The translations under genes and the position numbers were made by a program. Positions 1 to 8,579 of a stretch of 64,000 nt of DNA are shown in pieces (the stretch's first letter is position 1; each line of letters begins with the position of its first letter). Below the pieces are notes generated by a model, which worked only from the letters and a program-made list of their open reading frames with translations, ran no database searches and was not told the DNA's origin. The stretch is from Spirosoma pollinicola (GTDB lineage: Bacteria > Bacteroidota > Bacteroidia > Cytophagales > Spirosomataceae): positions 7,617,014-7,681,013 of the forward strand of contig NZ_CP025096.1 of assembly GCF_002831565.1 (NCBI RefSeq), given 5' to 3'.

Positions 1-174
1 GCCGCGCATATTCTACAGGCAGGGTCGGTGGTGCCGATTCACTACGGCTCACTCCACAAACCGCCGATGTACAGTGAAACACCGCACCCCGCCGAGCGTC
101 TTGGCGCCAAGTTGAGCGGTCTGGGCATCCGGGCTCTGCTTCAGGAGCCGGGTAGCTGGTTTGAATTGGACTGA
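1..174 (+). CDS. MBL-fold metallo-hydrolase, C-terminal end (partial)
   Basis: The window opens inside a frame-1 reading frame that ends at a TGA at 172-174. The 57 visible residues include 'VVPIHYGSLHKPPMY' and 'GAKLSGLGIRALLQEPGSW', which resemble the last strand and tail of UlaG-like metallo-beta-lactamase-fold hydrolases, where a late His precedes the C-terminal helix. The metal-binding HxHxDH motif would lie upstream, outside the window, so the substrate cannot be judged. The family call rests on the tail alone. Confidence 0.6.
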   Translation, partial: AAHILQAGSVVPIHYGSLHKPPMYSETPHPAERLGAKLSGLGIRALLQEPGSWFELD

Positions 175-691
175 TCGGTTTATCCGTTTGCCCGATTCAT
201 CCAGAGACCATCCATGCCCAGATCCTGGAGGATCAACGACAAGCCGGGTTAAGGGAGACCAACATTACGCAAACCGGTGAGGCAGCAACTTGATAAGCAG
301 AATGTCTACGGAACTTGGAAATACCAGCCAGCGTGTTGCCTGACGGCTACGTATGGCCTGATCATTGAGCAAGAACAGACGGCCAAAAAGTGGATGTGAA
401 ACGGAATCTGTTGCGGGTTTAATGCATTCAGCTGGATTGAAAAAATCAGGCAGCCCGGTAATACTTACCCAGTTTTTTTGAGATGGCTTGGGCCTCTCAC
501 GATCGGCTCAATGGTCTAACTCCCAGCCGGGCGGTAGGATGTGCCACCAGGCCGCTGGAGCGGTCCGTTTTACACGCCAGCAAGCTACCGCACTGGCGGC
601 CCAGTCTATTCCTGGAATAGTCTCCTCCGACAAACCTAAAGGCTGGGCGGTAAGATTCTGCAAAGAGACCCGGGGTCAAGACAAACAGGAA
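175..691. other. Intergenic stretch, no convincing gene
   Basis: This 0.5-kb stretch lies between the metallo-hydrolase end and the convergent methyltransferase gene. Open frames here have no recognisable protein character, and the longest runs antisense into the methyltransferase. No hairpin or repeat stood out. Confidence 0.5.
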
Positions 692-1447
692 TTAATGAGG
701 TTTTCGTCCCCAGACACCAAAGGCAATATCACTGATGTAAACCGATTTAGTGTTTTCTCGCTCAGTCAACAGCCGTTGTTCGAGTGTTCCAATGTTGACT
801 TCAGCCTCACTCACTACAGCATGTTCGACCATGCGGGGAAGTACGGATCGGACAATGGTTGCTAATGGATAGGCGGTGTTCTGTCCCTGAATGATGGCTT
901 CAGCCCGAATATGTTCTACCGCAAGCCCAGCTTGGGTTAGAACATTAGGCAGATGGAAGCCCATGTGAATGTTTGCCCCTTCGCGTTCAACTGTCTGCCA
1001 AATCCACTGATTTACTTGCTCATGCAAGGGCCAGGACTCCACGCGACCGGGAATCATCGTTGAATCGCTTTCTTGAAAAACCATGATCCCACCGGGTCGT
1101 AAGTTCGGCATCAGCCGACGGATTGTCGCGTCGGGATCTGGTAAATACATCAGCACCCGCCTACCTACGATGGCATCAACGAACTGAAGGTCGAGTGGGT
1201 CATTCGTTAGATCGCCTACCTGAAATGTAACATTGGTGAGTGCCATTTTATGCGCGCGTTCACGAGCCGAAGTTAAGGCGGATTCATGCTGATCAATGCC
1301 GACTACGTTCCCGGTTTCACCGACTATTTTTGCGACTAACAACGTCACTTCGCCGTTTCCACATCCTACATCTAAGATGCGCATACCTGGAACAATACCG
1401 GCGTCAATTAAGAGTCTTTCCGTAAACGAATTGGGGTTGATTTCCAT
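692..1447 (-). CDS. Class I SAM-dependent methyltransferase
   Basis: The 251-aa protein has the Rossmann methyltransferase signature near its N-terminus: 'ILDVGCGNGEV' (residues 24-34, motif I, SAM binding), an acidic residue at the end of the next strand ('VVGIDQ'), 'VGDLTN', and 'LRPGGIMVFQE' as the post-IV strand. The order fits the UbiE/Methyltransf_11/25 group. The C-terminal half (~150-251) is the variable substrate-recognition part, so the acceptor is unknown. The ATG at 1447 is the first in frame and leaves a short N-terminus ahead of motif I. It stands alone and converges with the metallo-hydrolase fragment. Confidence 0.8.
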   Translation of the reverse strand: MEINPNSFTERLLIDAGIVPGMRILDVGCGNGEVTLLVAKIVGETGNVVGIDQHESALTSARERAHKMALTNVTFQVGDLTNDPLDLQFVDAIVGRRVLMYLPDPDATIRRLMPNLRPGGIMVFQESDSTMIPGRVESWPLHEQVNQWIWQTVEREGANIHMGFHLPNVLTQAGLAVEHIRAEAIIQGQNTAYPLATIVRSVLPRMVEHAVVSEAEVNIGTLEQRLLTERENTKSVYISDIAFGVWGRKPH

Positions 1448-1995
1448 ATAAGATTTTTCTCGGCTCGGTTACTGGTCAGCTTAAGAATGAACTGATTTAC
1501 CATCTTAACGTAAGGTTGCTCTGTTATGCTTTGTTAACAGGTAAATGGACGTATCAATCTGGCTCAATTGATATAGTAACGTTATTTATCTAGTTTCTTC
1601 TACCTACTACTGTTGAAGAAGCACTCGTTAGTAACCACTATTTTGCTAATTCTCCCTAAACTGTTAAGGTTGATTCAGAGACGAAACGGTCTCTTTGCCA
1701 TGATTGTAAATGGATTATAGTCGCATAGGATACGTCCATAACTAATGAACTCGAACGTAGTAAGCCGTAGTTAGAATAGCGCAGCCGAAGTAAGCTACCT
1801 TAGGCGCACTCCATGATTTAGCGCGCAGGGCATCCTTAACAAAACCCATTCAGCCTGGGCAAATCTGCTGCTCTAAAAACTAGTTAGTTTAACTATATAA
1901 TAGTTAAGTGACTCTATTATAACAGGTTAACGCGCTGTTTTTGAGCAGAAGAGCAGGCGAACAAAAAAATAGTTATTTATTGTTGTCGAGTATAT
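1448..1995. other. Intergenic region between divergent genes
   Basis: About 550 bases between the divergently read methyltransferase and VOC genes, AT-rich towards the right end. It must hold both promoters. No ORF with protein character was seen. A short hairpin-like motif (agagac..gtctct, about 1677-1694) is too small to interpret. Confidence 0.4.
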
Positions 1996-2003
1996 TATAT
2001 TTG
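1996..2003 (+). promoter_or_regulatory. Bacteroidetes-type -7 promoter box (TATATTTG)
   Basis: TATATTTG matches the TAnnTTTG -7 consensus of Bacteroidetes sigma factors. It sits 23 bases before the ATG at 2027, so transcription would begin only a few bases ahead of that ATG. This favours 2027 over the GTG at 2003 as the start of the VOC gene. No good -33 TTG was found at the expected distance. Confidence 0.45.
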
Positions 2004-2026
2004 TGACAACAATAAATAAGCAAACG

Positions 2027-2386
2027 ATGAACCAATTAACCTTTGCGTCATTGCAGGTCCAGGACTTACCCGCCGCGGTTGACTTCTACCAACAAAAATT
2101 AAGCTTTGACGTGGGCGACCTCAGCCCACAAGCCTGTGTATTCAAGTACAATCAGGGCCAAGCCAGTTTCGCCATTCGCACCCCGCTCGAAGCTCTGGAA
2201 GGACGCGAGTTGGGCATTGGGGTGGCGATCTGGTTTGCCGTTGACAAAAACATAGACCAATTGAAACAGGAGTTCATAGGCAACGGCGTCACCACCGCAG
2301 GGCCTGTGATCCAAACCCCTTTTGGCAGAGCCTTCCACGTCATTGATCCGGACGGCTATAAGCTCACGTTTTTAGAGGCCAACTAA
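2027..2386 (+). CDS. VOC (glyoxalase/bleomycin-resistance) family protein
   Basis: The 119-aa protein starts 'MNQLTFASLQVQDL' and runs 'AAVDFYQQKLSFDV', the first beta-alpha-beta unit of a vicinal-oxygen-chelate fold. A second half ends 'HVIDPDGYKLTFLE', the typical closing strand with its metal-ligand Glu. The length suits a single-chain VOC protein that dimerises. A GTG eight codons upstream is possible but overlaps the likely promoter box. It lies 37 bases ahead of an NmrA-type reductase on the same strand, so the two are probably cotranscribed. The substrate cannot be read from the sequence. Confidence 0.8.
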   Translation: MNQLTFASLQVQDLPAAVDFYQQKLSFDVGDLSPQACVFKYNQGQASFAIRTPLEALEGRELGIGVAIWFAVDKNIDQLKQEFIGNGVTTAGPVIQTPFGRAFHVIDPDGYKLTFLEAN

Positions 2387-2423
2387 ACGGGATCACTTCT
2401 TCACTACAAATCCAGTTAAAAAC

Positions 2424-3314
2424 ATGAACGACAAACTACTAATCACCGGAGCCAGCGGCGACTTAGGCCGGCGAGTGGTTAATCGGCTAAAAGGGAAAAT
2501 AGCCCTTGAAAACCTAACGGTTCTGGTACGGGACGAAAACAGTGAATTAGCACAACAGTATCAGCACGCAGGTATTGAGGTGAAGATGGGTGATTACGCC
2601 AAGCCAGCCAGCTTGCTGAACGCTTTTGAAGGCATTGATGTGTTGTATTTTGTGTCGGCAGGCGACGATGACCAGCGGGCTCAACTCCATCAAAACGTCG
2701 TGAAGGCAGCCAAACAAGCCCGCATCAAGCACATCATCTATACGAGTGCCGTATGGAAGAACGAAACCGATTCATCCCCCTTGGCAACGCTGGTTGATTC
2801 GCATCGACAGACGGAGAATACCATTAAAGCATCAGGCCTCCCCTACACTCTACTGAAACATAATTTGTATGCGGAGGTCATCCAAATGCTCATCGGCGAC
2901 AGAAGTCAACTCCTGAAAACAAAAACTATTTATTTGCCTACGGCCAATGGCGTGACCTCGTTCGTTGCCAAAGACGATTTAGCCGAGGCTGAAACTACGA
3001 TTCTGCTGAATCATCAGCAGTACGCAAACCGAACCTTAGCGTTTGATGGCAGTGAAGCCCTAACGTTTGCTGCCATTGCCCAACAAGTGGGGGCGATTCT
3101 CAACGAACCTATTGCCTACAGTTCGCCGGATGTGGCTACCTTTGAAAACCAGATGAGTCAGCTTGGTTTACCCCATCCAGTTATTGAGCTACTGAAGACC
3201 TTTAGTATCGCCATTGCGCAAGGTGAGTTTGACCAACAGTCGACGGATCTGGCCACCGTCTTAGGTCGGCCGACACGCCCACTAGCCGACTTTCTCGCCG
3301 AAGCGTATCGGTAG
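2424..3314 (+). CDS. NmrA-like / atypical SDR NAD(P)-binding oxidoreductase
   Basis: The 296-aa protein opens with 'LLITGASGDLGRRVV', the glycine-rich Rossmann loop of atypical short-chain dehydrogenases (NmrA, QorB type). 'GIDVLYFVSAGDD' and 'IKHIIYTSAVWK' follow, as in NAD(P)H:quinone oxidoreductase-like relatives. The usual Tyr-xxx-Lys catalytic pair is not evident, which is normal for NmrA-like proteins that sense or reduce quinones. It follows the VOC gene closely and lies ahead of a MarR regulator, an arrangement common for redox or electrophile-responsive genes; that role is inference. Confidence 0.8.
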   Translation: MNDKLLITGASGDLGRRVVNRLKGKIALENLTVLVRDENSELAQQYQHAGIEVKMGDYAKPASLLNAFEGIDVLYFVSAGDDDQRAQLHQNVVKAAKQARIKHIIYTSAVWKNETDSSPLATLVDSHRQTENTIKASGLPYTLLKHNLYAEVIQMLIGDRSQLLKTKTIYLPTANGVTSFVAKDDLAEAETTILLNHQQYANRTLAFDGSEALTFAAIAQQVGAILNEPIAYSSPDVATFENQMSQLGLPHPVIELLKTFSIAIAQGEFDQQSTDLATVLGRPTRPLADFLAEAYR

Positions 3315-3509
3315 TGGATAGGAGAAGTTCAAGGCTGGACAAAGACGCGATGCTTACCCAAAAGCAACCCACGCGTGCTTATTAACTTAGCTTGGGCCAT
3401 GAGGGGCATAAACCAGCGTCTAGCTATTCACTTCGTTTAAGCCCCGATGAAGAGGGCCTTAAACCGACTAACGCCTGTTGGAAGGTACGTTAGCTTGATT
3501 GATTGGTGT

Positions 3510-3550
3510 CAAATGGTAGTGATTTAGCTAGAATAAATCACTACCATTTG
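3510..3550. promoter_or_regulatory. Perfect 17-bp inverted repeat upstream of marR-like gene
   Basis: Arms caaatggtagtgattta (3510-3526) and its exact complement (3534-3550) flank a 7-base spacer. The repeat ends 35 bases before the MarR-type start codon. There is no T-tract, so an operator bound by the regulator is more likely than a terminator. MarR proteins bind palindromes and usually autoregulate; binding here is inferred. Confidence 0.6.
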
Positions 3551-3585
3551 GGCTTGCTATAAACACCACTATCTTTAAGATCGGT

Positions 3586-4053
3586 ATGCACCTAGAAATT
3601 GATTTCCATTTTAAGAGTCCCGCTGATAGCCCAGGCTATCAGCTTGGCCAACTAACCATGCTTTGGCAACGCAAGCAGAAGCGGGTACTTGACCCCTTAG
3701 ACTTGACCCAAACCCAGTTGGTGTTACTGGCCGCTCTAGGCTGGCTTTCCCGAACCAGCGATGCGGTGACTCAGGTTGATATTGCCACCCAAAGCAATGC
3801 AGACCGCATGATGGTCTCTAAAGTCTTACGCACCTTGGAAGACAAAGGCTTCATCCACCGGAAAGAGCACCCTACCGACACCCGCGCCAAGACGATTACG
3901 CTGACCGATAGCGGCGCGGTGGTTTTACAGCAAGCCCTTCGGGAGATCGAGCAGGCAGACGTCGCTTTTTTTTTATTACCTGAGACTGCGCTCACTGGCT
4001 TCAACCAAACGATGGCGTTGCTGATCGATCAGAACAAGGACGCCAACCAGTAG
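3586..4053 (+). CDS. MarR family transcriptional regulator
   Basis: The 155-aa protein has the size and pattern of MarR winged-helix dimers. 'LTQTQLVLLAALGWL' is the first DNA-binding-domain helix, 'DAVTQVDIATQSNADRMMVSKVLRTLEDKGFI' spans the HTH, and 'HPTDTRAKTITLTDSG' is the wing with the conserved D-x-R. The flanking helices provide dimerisation. MarR proteins generally repress neighbouring genes and are released by small aromatic or oxidising ligands. Here the likely targets are itself and the VOC/NmrA pair. The palindrome just upstream is the candidate operator. Confidence 0.9.
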   Translation: MHLEIDFHFKSPADSPGYQLGQLTMLWQRKQKRVLDPLDLTQTQLVLLAALGWLSRTSDAVTQVDIATQSNADRMMVSKVLRTLEDKGFIHRKEHPTDTRAKTITLTDSGAVVLQQALREIEQADVAFFLLPETALTGFNQTMALLIDQNKDANQ

Positions 4054-4371
4054 GTCTGGCAATAGCGCTATTGCGCTTATGGGCTGGGCCTATTATAGTG
4101 ATCAGCCACAATGGACAAACTTAGTACCTTACCTGAGTGGTCATTAAGGTAAGCCGTTGATGGTCTCTAAGCTAATGAGCTAAGCGGTGTATGGGGCCAG
4201 GTGCTTCTTCTTATTTCCGTCGCTGAAGTGTTGCTAGCCTGGTGGGACCAAAGTCGGTATAGCCTAGCAATCGTTCTGGGATGGCCTTGCTTAACCTACC
4301 GGCAATAAATCCACGGTTGCAGGCCACTAAACTACTCGACTATACGGCGAAAAGCAGCTTTCTCAAAAAAG

Positions 4372-4529
4372 GCTTGTGGCTGTTGCACAACTTAGGGGTA
4401 GTCAGGATTTTGGTTGGGAAGGCCTCTAGCTGGTCAACATTCCGCGTTTATGGAAGCCTAAAACGGATTTTTCAATACATCTATAACGCCGAACTGCCCT
4501 TCATGGCGAGTTGTGCAACAGCCACGCTT
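4372..4529. mobile_element. 150-bp MITE with 17-bp perfect terminal repeats and GCTT target duplication
   Basis: Terminal inverted repeats gtggctgttgcacaact (4376-4392) and its exact complement (4509-4525) bound a 150-bp unit. Each side is followed by GCTT (4372-4375 and 4526-4529), which reads as a 4-bp target-site duplication. The unit is too short for a transposase, so it is a miniature element or internal-deletion derivative moved in trans. A 4-bp duplication suits the IS5 superfamily; the parent is not in this window. The 88-aa frame across it (4281-4547) has no independent support. Confidence 0.75.
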
Positions 4530-4611
4530 GTTTTTATGAACAACTAGCTATTAAGCAAACCATTTTTGTGACTACCTTAAAAACAGATTATACATAATCA
4601 GTAGCGATGGA

Positions 4612-5580
4612 CTACCGTTTCTGCCAGTGCTGGGTGCCGTCTGCACTCAGCAAATTACCCGCCATCGCTTCGCCCAATTCGTGGGTCAGCATGCTGAAGC
4701 CTGGATTCCAACTCACTTCCAGATCAGCCTCCTGGAGAGCTTCAAATTTAGCCCACCATAAGGCGGGCGGGTGACAGTCGGGGCGGTAGATATTGGCCGT
4801 CTCAGCTACCACAATTTTCTTGCCCGCAAACAGATGCCGGGCGGCCACCAGCATATGGGCAATATCATGCTCGAAATAGATATTTAACCCGATAATGTCA
4901 AGAAGTCCCATCTGGCCTTGCTGCCAAGTTAAACAATTGTTTTGCCTGGCTACCTCATCGACTTGCCCCAACACGGTAGCAAAAGGCCGGGCCTGATCAG
5001 GATAAGGCATATCGCCCCAGCCCCAGGGTTCGCTCATGGCGGTCAGACAAGCCGGGTCTCCGGCTTTGAGCCCCCTGGCAATCGCAATGGTGATGGCGCT
5101 GGTCTGCCGGTAGACCTCCCACCAAGGCCGACCGCCGAAAGGCCATTGCCGGTTATTGGGCGCGGCAATCCAATCGGTCCAGATGCCCAGTTCCACACCA
5201 ATGTTGTAGCTGCGAAAAGCGCCTTGGTATCGATGAGCAATCTGGTAAGCTTGTTGGTACATAAGCTCAGCAGCTTGCCCATCCCAAAACATGGCCTCGT
5301 TGATCCACTCGGGTAGTCCGTAATGATTCAGGGCTAATTCAATCTGGCCGTTGCTAGTATTTTGTAAGCGGTCCAGCCAGGCATAATCCGGGCAGTGCTT
5401 CGATTCGTCCCAGAGCACCGTATCGCGGAAGAGAGTAAGCCCCATCTGGCGGCCCCACCGGTAGTTGTCCTCCATCTGATCTTTATGGCCGGTGGCCCAG
5501 GTGTTGGAAAAATGGAGCGGGCGTCCGTCGTCACCCCGCCCCCTGACGACGCTACCGTCGAAGCACATGCCATACCTCAT
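4612..5580 (-). CDS. TIM-barrel glycoside hydrolase-like protein
   Basis: The 322-aa protein lacks a signal peptide and reads like a compact (beta/alpha)8 glycosidase. 'ELALNHYGLPEW' resembles the 'HFDLPLW' strand of GH1 enzymes, 'YNIGVELGIWTDW' gives a candidate acid/base Glu130, 'LNIYFEHD' follows strand 6, and 'KKIVVAETANIY' gives a candidate nucleophile Glu260. It is much shorter than GH1 beta-glucosidases (about 450 aa), so it is either a distant clan GH-A relative or a reduced member. Residue roles are assigned by motif position only. It stands alone between two mobile remnants. Confidence 0.6.
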   Translation of the reverse strand: MRYGMCFDGSVVRGRGDDGRPLHFSNTWATGHKDQMEDNYRWGRQMGLTLFRDTVLWDESKHCPDYAWLDRLQNTSNGQIELALNHYGLPEWINEAMFWDGQAAELMYQQAYQIAHRYQGAFRSYNIGVELGIWTDWIAAPNNRQWPFGGRPWWEVYRQTSAITIAIARGLKAGDPACLTAMSEPWGWGDMPYPDQARPFATVLGQVDEVARQNNCLTWQQGQMGLLDIIGLNIYFEHDIAHMLVAARHLFAGKKIVVAETANIYRPDCHPPALWWAKFEALQEADLEVSWNPGFSMLTHELGEAMAGNLLSADGTQHWQKR

Positions 5581-5713
5581 AGCCCTATTAGTTGTTAAGC
5601 CTGTTTAGGAAAACAACACCTACATTCTAATCTAGTTTGAATCGGTTATGAACTTGCTACATTTGACTGGAGACTTTTTTTAGGCAGATTTGAGGACAAA
5701 CTTCAATTTGACT

Positions 5714-5941
5714 ATGGTTAAACGACGTGTATTTGACGAAGCCTTCAAGGAAATGGCCATCGAATTATCGTATGCAAAAGGATCAATTCAAGATGCCGCC
5801 CGCGAATTGGATATTGATCCAGGACGAATTCGCAAATGGAGACAGCGGCATAAAAAGAACGATCAAATGTTGCCTGCCAATACCACACTCACTGACGAAC
5901 AGCAACAGATCAGAAGGTTGCAACGCGAGCTCAAAGACTAG
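5714..5941 (+). pseudogene. IS3 orfA, truncated (HTH_Tnp_1)
   Basis: From the ATG at 5714 the product begins 'MVKRRVFDEAFKEMAIEL' and continues 'ARELDIDPGRIRKWRQRH', the helix-turn-helix of IS3-family OrfA proteins. It stops after 'RRLQRELKD', where intact OrfA would enter its leucine zipper. The remainder has been deleted. An upstream in-frame TTG (5690) exists but adds nothing typical of the family. Confidence 0.8.
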
Positions 5942-5975
5942 CTAGCTAGTTAGGGATGAACTAAAGGACTTACCG

Positions 5976-6218
5976 GTGGCGCAAAGTATGAGCCGCAAGG
6001 GAAATTGCTGGGATAATGCGGTTGCTGAGAGTTTTTTTAAGACCCTCAAGTGCGAGATGGTCAATCATACTTATTTTGCCACGCGGGCAGCGGCTCGGTT
6101 GGCTACTTTCGAGTATATCGAGGGATGGTACAACCGCCGACGGAAGCATTCAGTATTGAATTACCGCACGCCCAGTCAACAGGAATCTTATTTTTACACT
6201 TCCTCAATGGCCGCCTAA
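5976..6218 (+). pseudogene. IS3 orfB C-terminal fragment
   Basis: 'SMSRKGNCWDNAVAESFF' is the segment carrying the catalytic Glu of IS3-family DDE transposases, and 'YNRRRKHSVLNYRTP' is the family's C-terminal signature. The first two catalytic Asp residues and all upstream sequence are missing. The fragment begins right after the deletion junction and ends at the right inverted repeat. Confidence 0.85.
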
Positions 6219-6359
6219 AAAATCTCCACTATACTGTTGCAAGTCCATATATGTTCCGTTGCTGAATAGGGGTTAAGCTTGCTCAATCGGTATGAACTGG
6301 CTAACAAGCAGGCATTTCGGCCAGTTTAAGGCTGATTCTGGCCTGTTGATTGAGTTGAT

Positions 6360-6671
6360 TTATGATTGCGGTTGAGCCGCTAATCTGTTGAAAGCTGGCT
6401 GGCTGGTGGCTGGGGTGTCTCTCGGAGGTTGGTCCAAGTCTTGCTCTAGTCTTGCTAACTCTTCGTGCATGGTTTTAGCTAGTTGCACCAGTTGGTAAAC
6501 GGGACATTGACCTATGTAGGCATCAGTCGTTGAATGAGTAGTCAACCGAACATGTAAAGCATTGAAATACATGAATAACCCCGTGATGGCTTCACACCAG
6601 CGGGTTAGTACCCGACTGGGGTCGAGTTCACCATCATGGTTAATATGGGTGTCTGTGAGGGGTGTATCCAT
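6360..6671 (-). CDS. Hypothetical protein, 103 aa
   Basis: I do not recognise this protein. The central part ('ITGLFMYFNALHVRL' and 'VYQLVQLAKTMHEELARLEQDLDQ') looks helical and amphipathic, while the last 25 residues are Pro/Gln-rich and probably disordered. There is no signal peptide. It starts at a clear ATG, lies just beyond the IS3 remnant and is divergent from the next gene. Coding status rests on length and composition only. Confidence 0.4.
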   Translation of the reverse strand: MDTPLTDTHINHDGELDPSRVLTRWCEAITGLFMYFNALHVRLTTHSTTDAYIGQCPVYQLVQLAKTMHEELARLEQDLDQPPRDTPATSQPAFNRLAAQPQS

Positions 6672-6800
6672 TCAATAGGTGCTTACTTTTACTGACGATA
6701 AGTTAAGTGAAAAAGTAATTCAGATGGACATAGGATAGTGTATTAATTAATTGCTTATTGACCGGTGATTATAGTAATACAAACTTTACTCTAACGAATA

Positions 6801-7082
6801 ATGGATGCGATCTGTGGGGGATTGATTGCTTTTCTTCTCGGCTATTTATTGTGCCTGGTTCTGGCCAGTTTAGACGCTCAACTTGGGGCTAAGGGGGAAG
6901 ATAACCTAGGCGAGTTGTACAAACAGCAGCTGGAGCAGCAGGCCAGCATCCAAAAACAAAATCAGTTAATTGATCAGTTAGTGAAGGATAAGATAAAGCT
7001 GACAAACAGTGAGAAACGGTTGAGCAATCAGTTGAATGAACTTCGAAAGCAACACGAACGCACGCTCTCAGCCCTGAATTAA
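6801..7082 (+). CDS. Small membrane-anchored coiled-coil protein, 93 aa
   Basis: An N-terminal hydrophobic segment ('GGLIAFLLGYLLCLVLASL', residues ~6-24) is followed by about 60 highly charged, Gln/Lys/Glu-rich residues with heptad character ('QLIDQLVKDKIKLTNSEKRL'). This gives a single membrane anchor with a coiled coil, probably facing the cytoplasm. No family was recognised. It is followed at 53 bases by a 47-aa ORF on the same strand. Confidence 0.5.
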   Translation: MDAICGGLIAFLLGYLLCLVLASLDAQLGAKGEDNLGELYKQQLEQQASIQKQNQLIDQLVKDKIKLTNSEKRLSNQLNELRKQHERTLSALN

Positions 7083-7134
7083 GAATTCACGCCAGTAAAG
7101 ACATGGCTGGTTTTCGGTAGAAAAGGCAATATTT

Positions 7135-7278
7135 ATGACTGATGAACGAATGGAACGACTCCGCTCCGAGTTACATGCGTTTAATAAACTTAATCCGGCC
7201 AGTTCACTGATGCAACGGGGCGGGAAATTCTACATCAATTCGAACGGCAATAAGACGTATCTGAGTAGTAATCAATGA
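7135..7278 (+). CDS. Small ORF, 47 aa, unknown
   Basis: The ATG at 7135 opens a 47-residue frame. It starts 'MTDERMERLRSELHAFNK' (charged, helical) and ends in a Gly/Asn-rich tail 'RGGKFYINSNGNKTYLSS'. It has no recognisable family. The balanced composition and position after the coiled-coil gene make it plausible but unproven. Confidence 0.35.
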   Translation: MTDERMERLRSELHAFNKLNPASSLMQRGGKFYINSNGNKTYLSSNQ

Positions 7279-7827
7279 TCCGAGCGTGAAGTTTAATGGG
7301 ACGCGGTGACCGAGTAGCACGAGCGTAGAATCATTTCCGTCCAATAAATAGGAACTACTATTATTTAATGAACTAGACAAGATACTAATAGTGAGTAACT
7401 TGTGCTAAGGTTATGTGTTAGCAAAATCGTCCACGAAAACCTCCTTTTCTTTTCAGTATAGTCATTTCAATCGGCAATCACTTACGATAAACCCTTTGCA
7501 TATAGACGTTTATGGGCAACTTTAGCAATTAAGTTATCCACTTAAAACACGCACTACACCTTTAAGAACGCAAAAAAGGCACGACTTCCAATCGTGTCTT
7601 TCTTCTTCATCATCCTTTATGCCTAATTATAGTCCTGAAATAGATAGTACTCCCCGACGAGTTCAACTATATAAATTATTTTAGTGAAGCCAGCGATCCA
7701 CAGTTAAAGACATTTAAAAGTACTCCATTAACAGCAATCATACAACCTGAGTACGTTTGGTTCGTCTACCTAATTAAACAAAAGAGATTAGCGCTGTCAA
7801 TCAACAAATTTTTACTTAAGTTGATGC
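7279..7827. other. Non-coding stretch upstream of the serine recombinase
   Basis: About 550 AT-rich bases without a convincing gene. It contains one terminator-like hairpin (7577-7599) and leads into the recombinase promoter. A single near-match to a DnaA box (ttatccact, near 7534) is isolated and not in an origin context. Confidence 0.4.
7577..7604 (+). terminator. Terminator-like hairpin
   Basis: An 8-bp stem (aggcacga / tcgtgtct, one G-U pair) with a 7-base loop is followed by a T-rich run (ttcttctt). It would stop transcription from the small genes at 6.8-7.3 kb. Confidence 0.5.
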
Positions 7828-7835
7828 TATTTTTG
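7828..7835 (+). promoter_or_regulatory. Candidate -7 box (TATTTTTG) for recombinase gene
   Basis: TATTTTTG fits TAnnTTTG and lies about 90 bases before the recombinase ATG. No convincing -33 TTG was found, so this is a motif match only. Confidence 0.3.
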
Positions 7836-7926
7836 TACCTTCAAGGCTGATGAACAGGCAGTTAGTAGGTAGCGACTTAATTCATCAACCGTATACAGTC
7901 AGTCGATCTACTTGTCCCTTCAGGCC

Positions 7927-8517
7927 ATGAAACTAGGTTACGCTCGAGTTTCCACTACAGACCAAAATCTATTCCTTCAGCTAGATGCCCTGAAGCTGGC
8001 AGGCTGTGAAAAAGTGTATCAAGAAAAAACTAGCGGCTCGCGGGTGGAACGGCCTGAGTTAAATAAACTTTTGGCCCTGATTCGGGAGGGCGATACGCTC
8101 GTAATTTGGAAACTGGATCGATTAGGTCGATCATTGACTCATCTTATTGACTTAGTAACGGATCTAGAGCAGCGGCATATAGGCCTGCTGAGTATAAATG
8201 ATCCGGTCGATACCACGACGGCACAGGGTCGGTTAGTCTTTCGCATTTTTGCCAGCTTAGCAGAGTTCGAACGGGAGGTCATCCGGGAACGTACGCTGGC
8301 AGGCTTAGCCTCCGCCCGGCGACGCGGCAAATTGTTAGGTCGGCCTAAAGGGCTTTCTAAGTCCGCCGAACAGAAAGCCCGCATTGCCGAAAGCTTGTAC
8401 AAAGAAGCCACGTATTCGGTCGAGCAGATAGCAGCCGAATTAAATATCTCCAAAACAACCTTATATAAATACCTTCGCTTACGAGGAATTCCCATTGCTG
8501 GTTTACCTTCGTTATAA
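7927..8517 (+). CDS. Serine recombinase (resolvase/invertase family)
   Basis: From the ATG at 7927 (196 aa; an upstream TTG at 7912 is less likely) the product begins 'MKLGYARVSTTDQN', with the catalytic Ser9 in the 'YARVST' motif. 'VIWKLDRLGRS' carries the conserved Arg residues, 'FASLAEFERE' starts the long dimerisation helix, and 'YSVEQIAAELNISKTTLYKYLR' is the C-terminal HTH that binds the crossover site. The length is that of small resolvases/invertases rather than large serine integrases. On a plasmid it may resolve multimers. A tyrosine recombinase follows 119 bases later. Confidence 0.92.
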   Translation: MKLGYARVSTTDQNLFLQLDALKLAGCEKVYQEKTSGSRVERPELNKLLALIREGDTLVIWKLDRLGRSLTHLIDLVTDLEQRHIGLLSINDPVDTTTAQGRLVFRIFASLAEFEREVIRERTLAGLASARRRGKLLGRPKGLSKSAEQKARIAESLYKEATYSVEQIAAELNISKTTLYKYLRLRGIPIAGLPSL

Positions 8518-8579
8518 ATTCTAGGGAACGATCGATTTCAAAAAATAATTACAATTTTTCACCGTCTTGTAAATTAGTC

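Larger units (their letters stand above)
5664..6233 (+). mobile_element. IS3-family element with large internal deletion
   Basis: Matching ends can be read as inverted repeats: left TGGAGACTTTTTTTAGGC (from 5668) and, in complement, right TGGAGATTTTTTAGGC (ending at 6228). About 560 bp remain between them instead of roughly 1.2-1.4 kb. The start of orfA and the last ~80 codons of orfB survive, joined by a short stop-rich junction at 5940-5975. The element cannot encode a working transposase but keeps both ends. The outer limits are approximate. Confidence 0.75.

Noticed and set aside
488..865. 125-aa plus-strand ORF
   Set aside because: It runs antisense into the methyltransferase gene and has no family features.
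4281..4547. 88-aa ORF
   Set aside because: Most of it lies inside the 150-bp MITE, including both terminal repeats, so it is fortuitous.
7530..7545. Near-match to a DnaA box (ttatccact)
   Set aside because: Single copy, one mismatch, 6.5 kb from the iteron origin.
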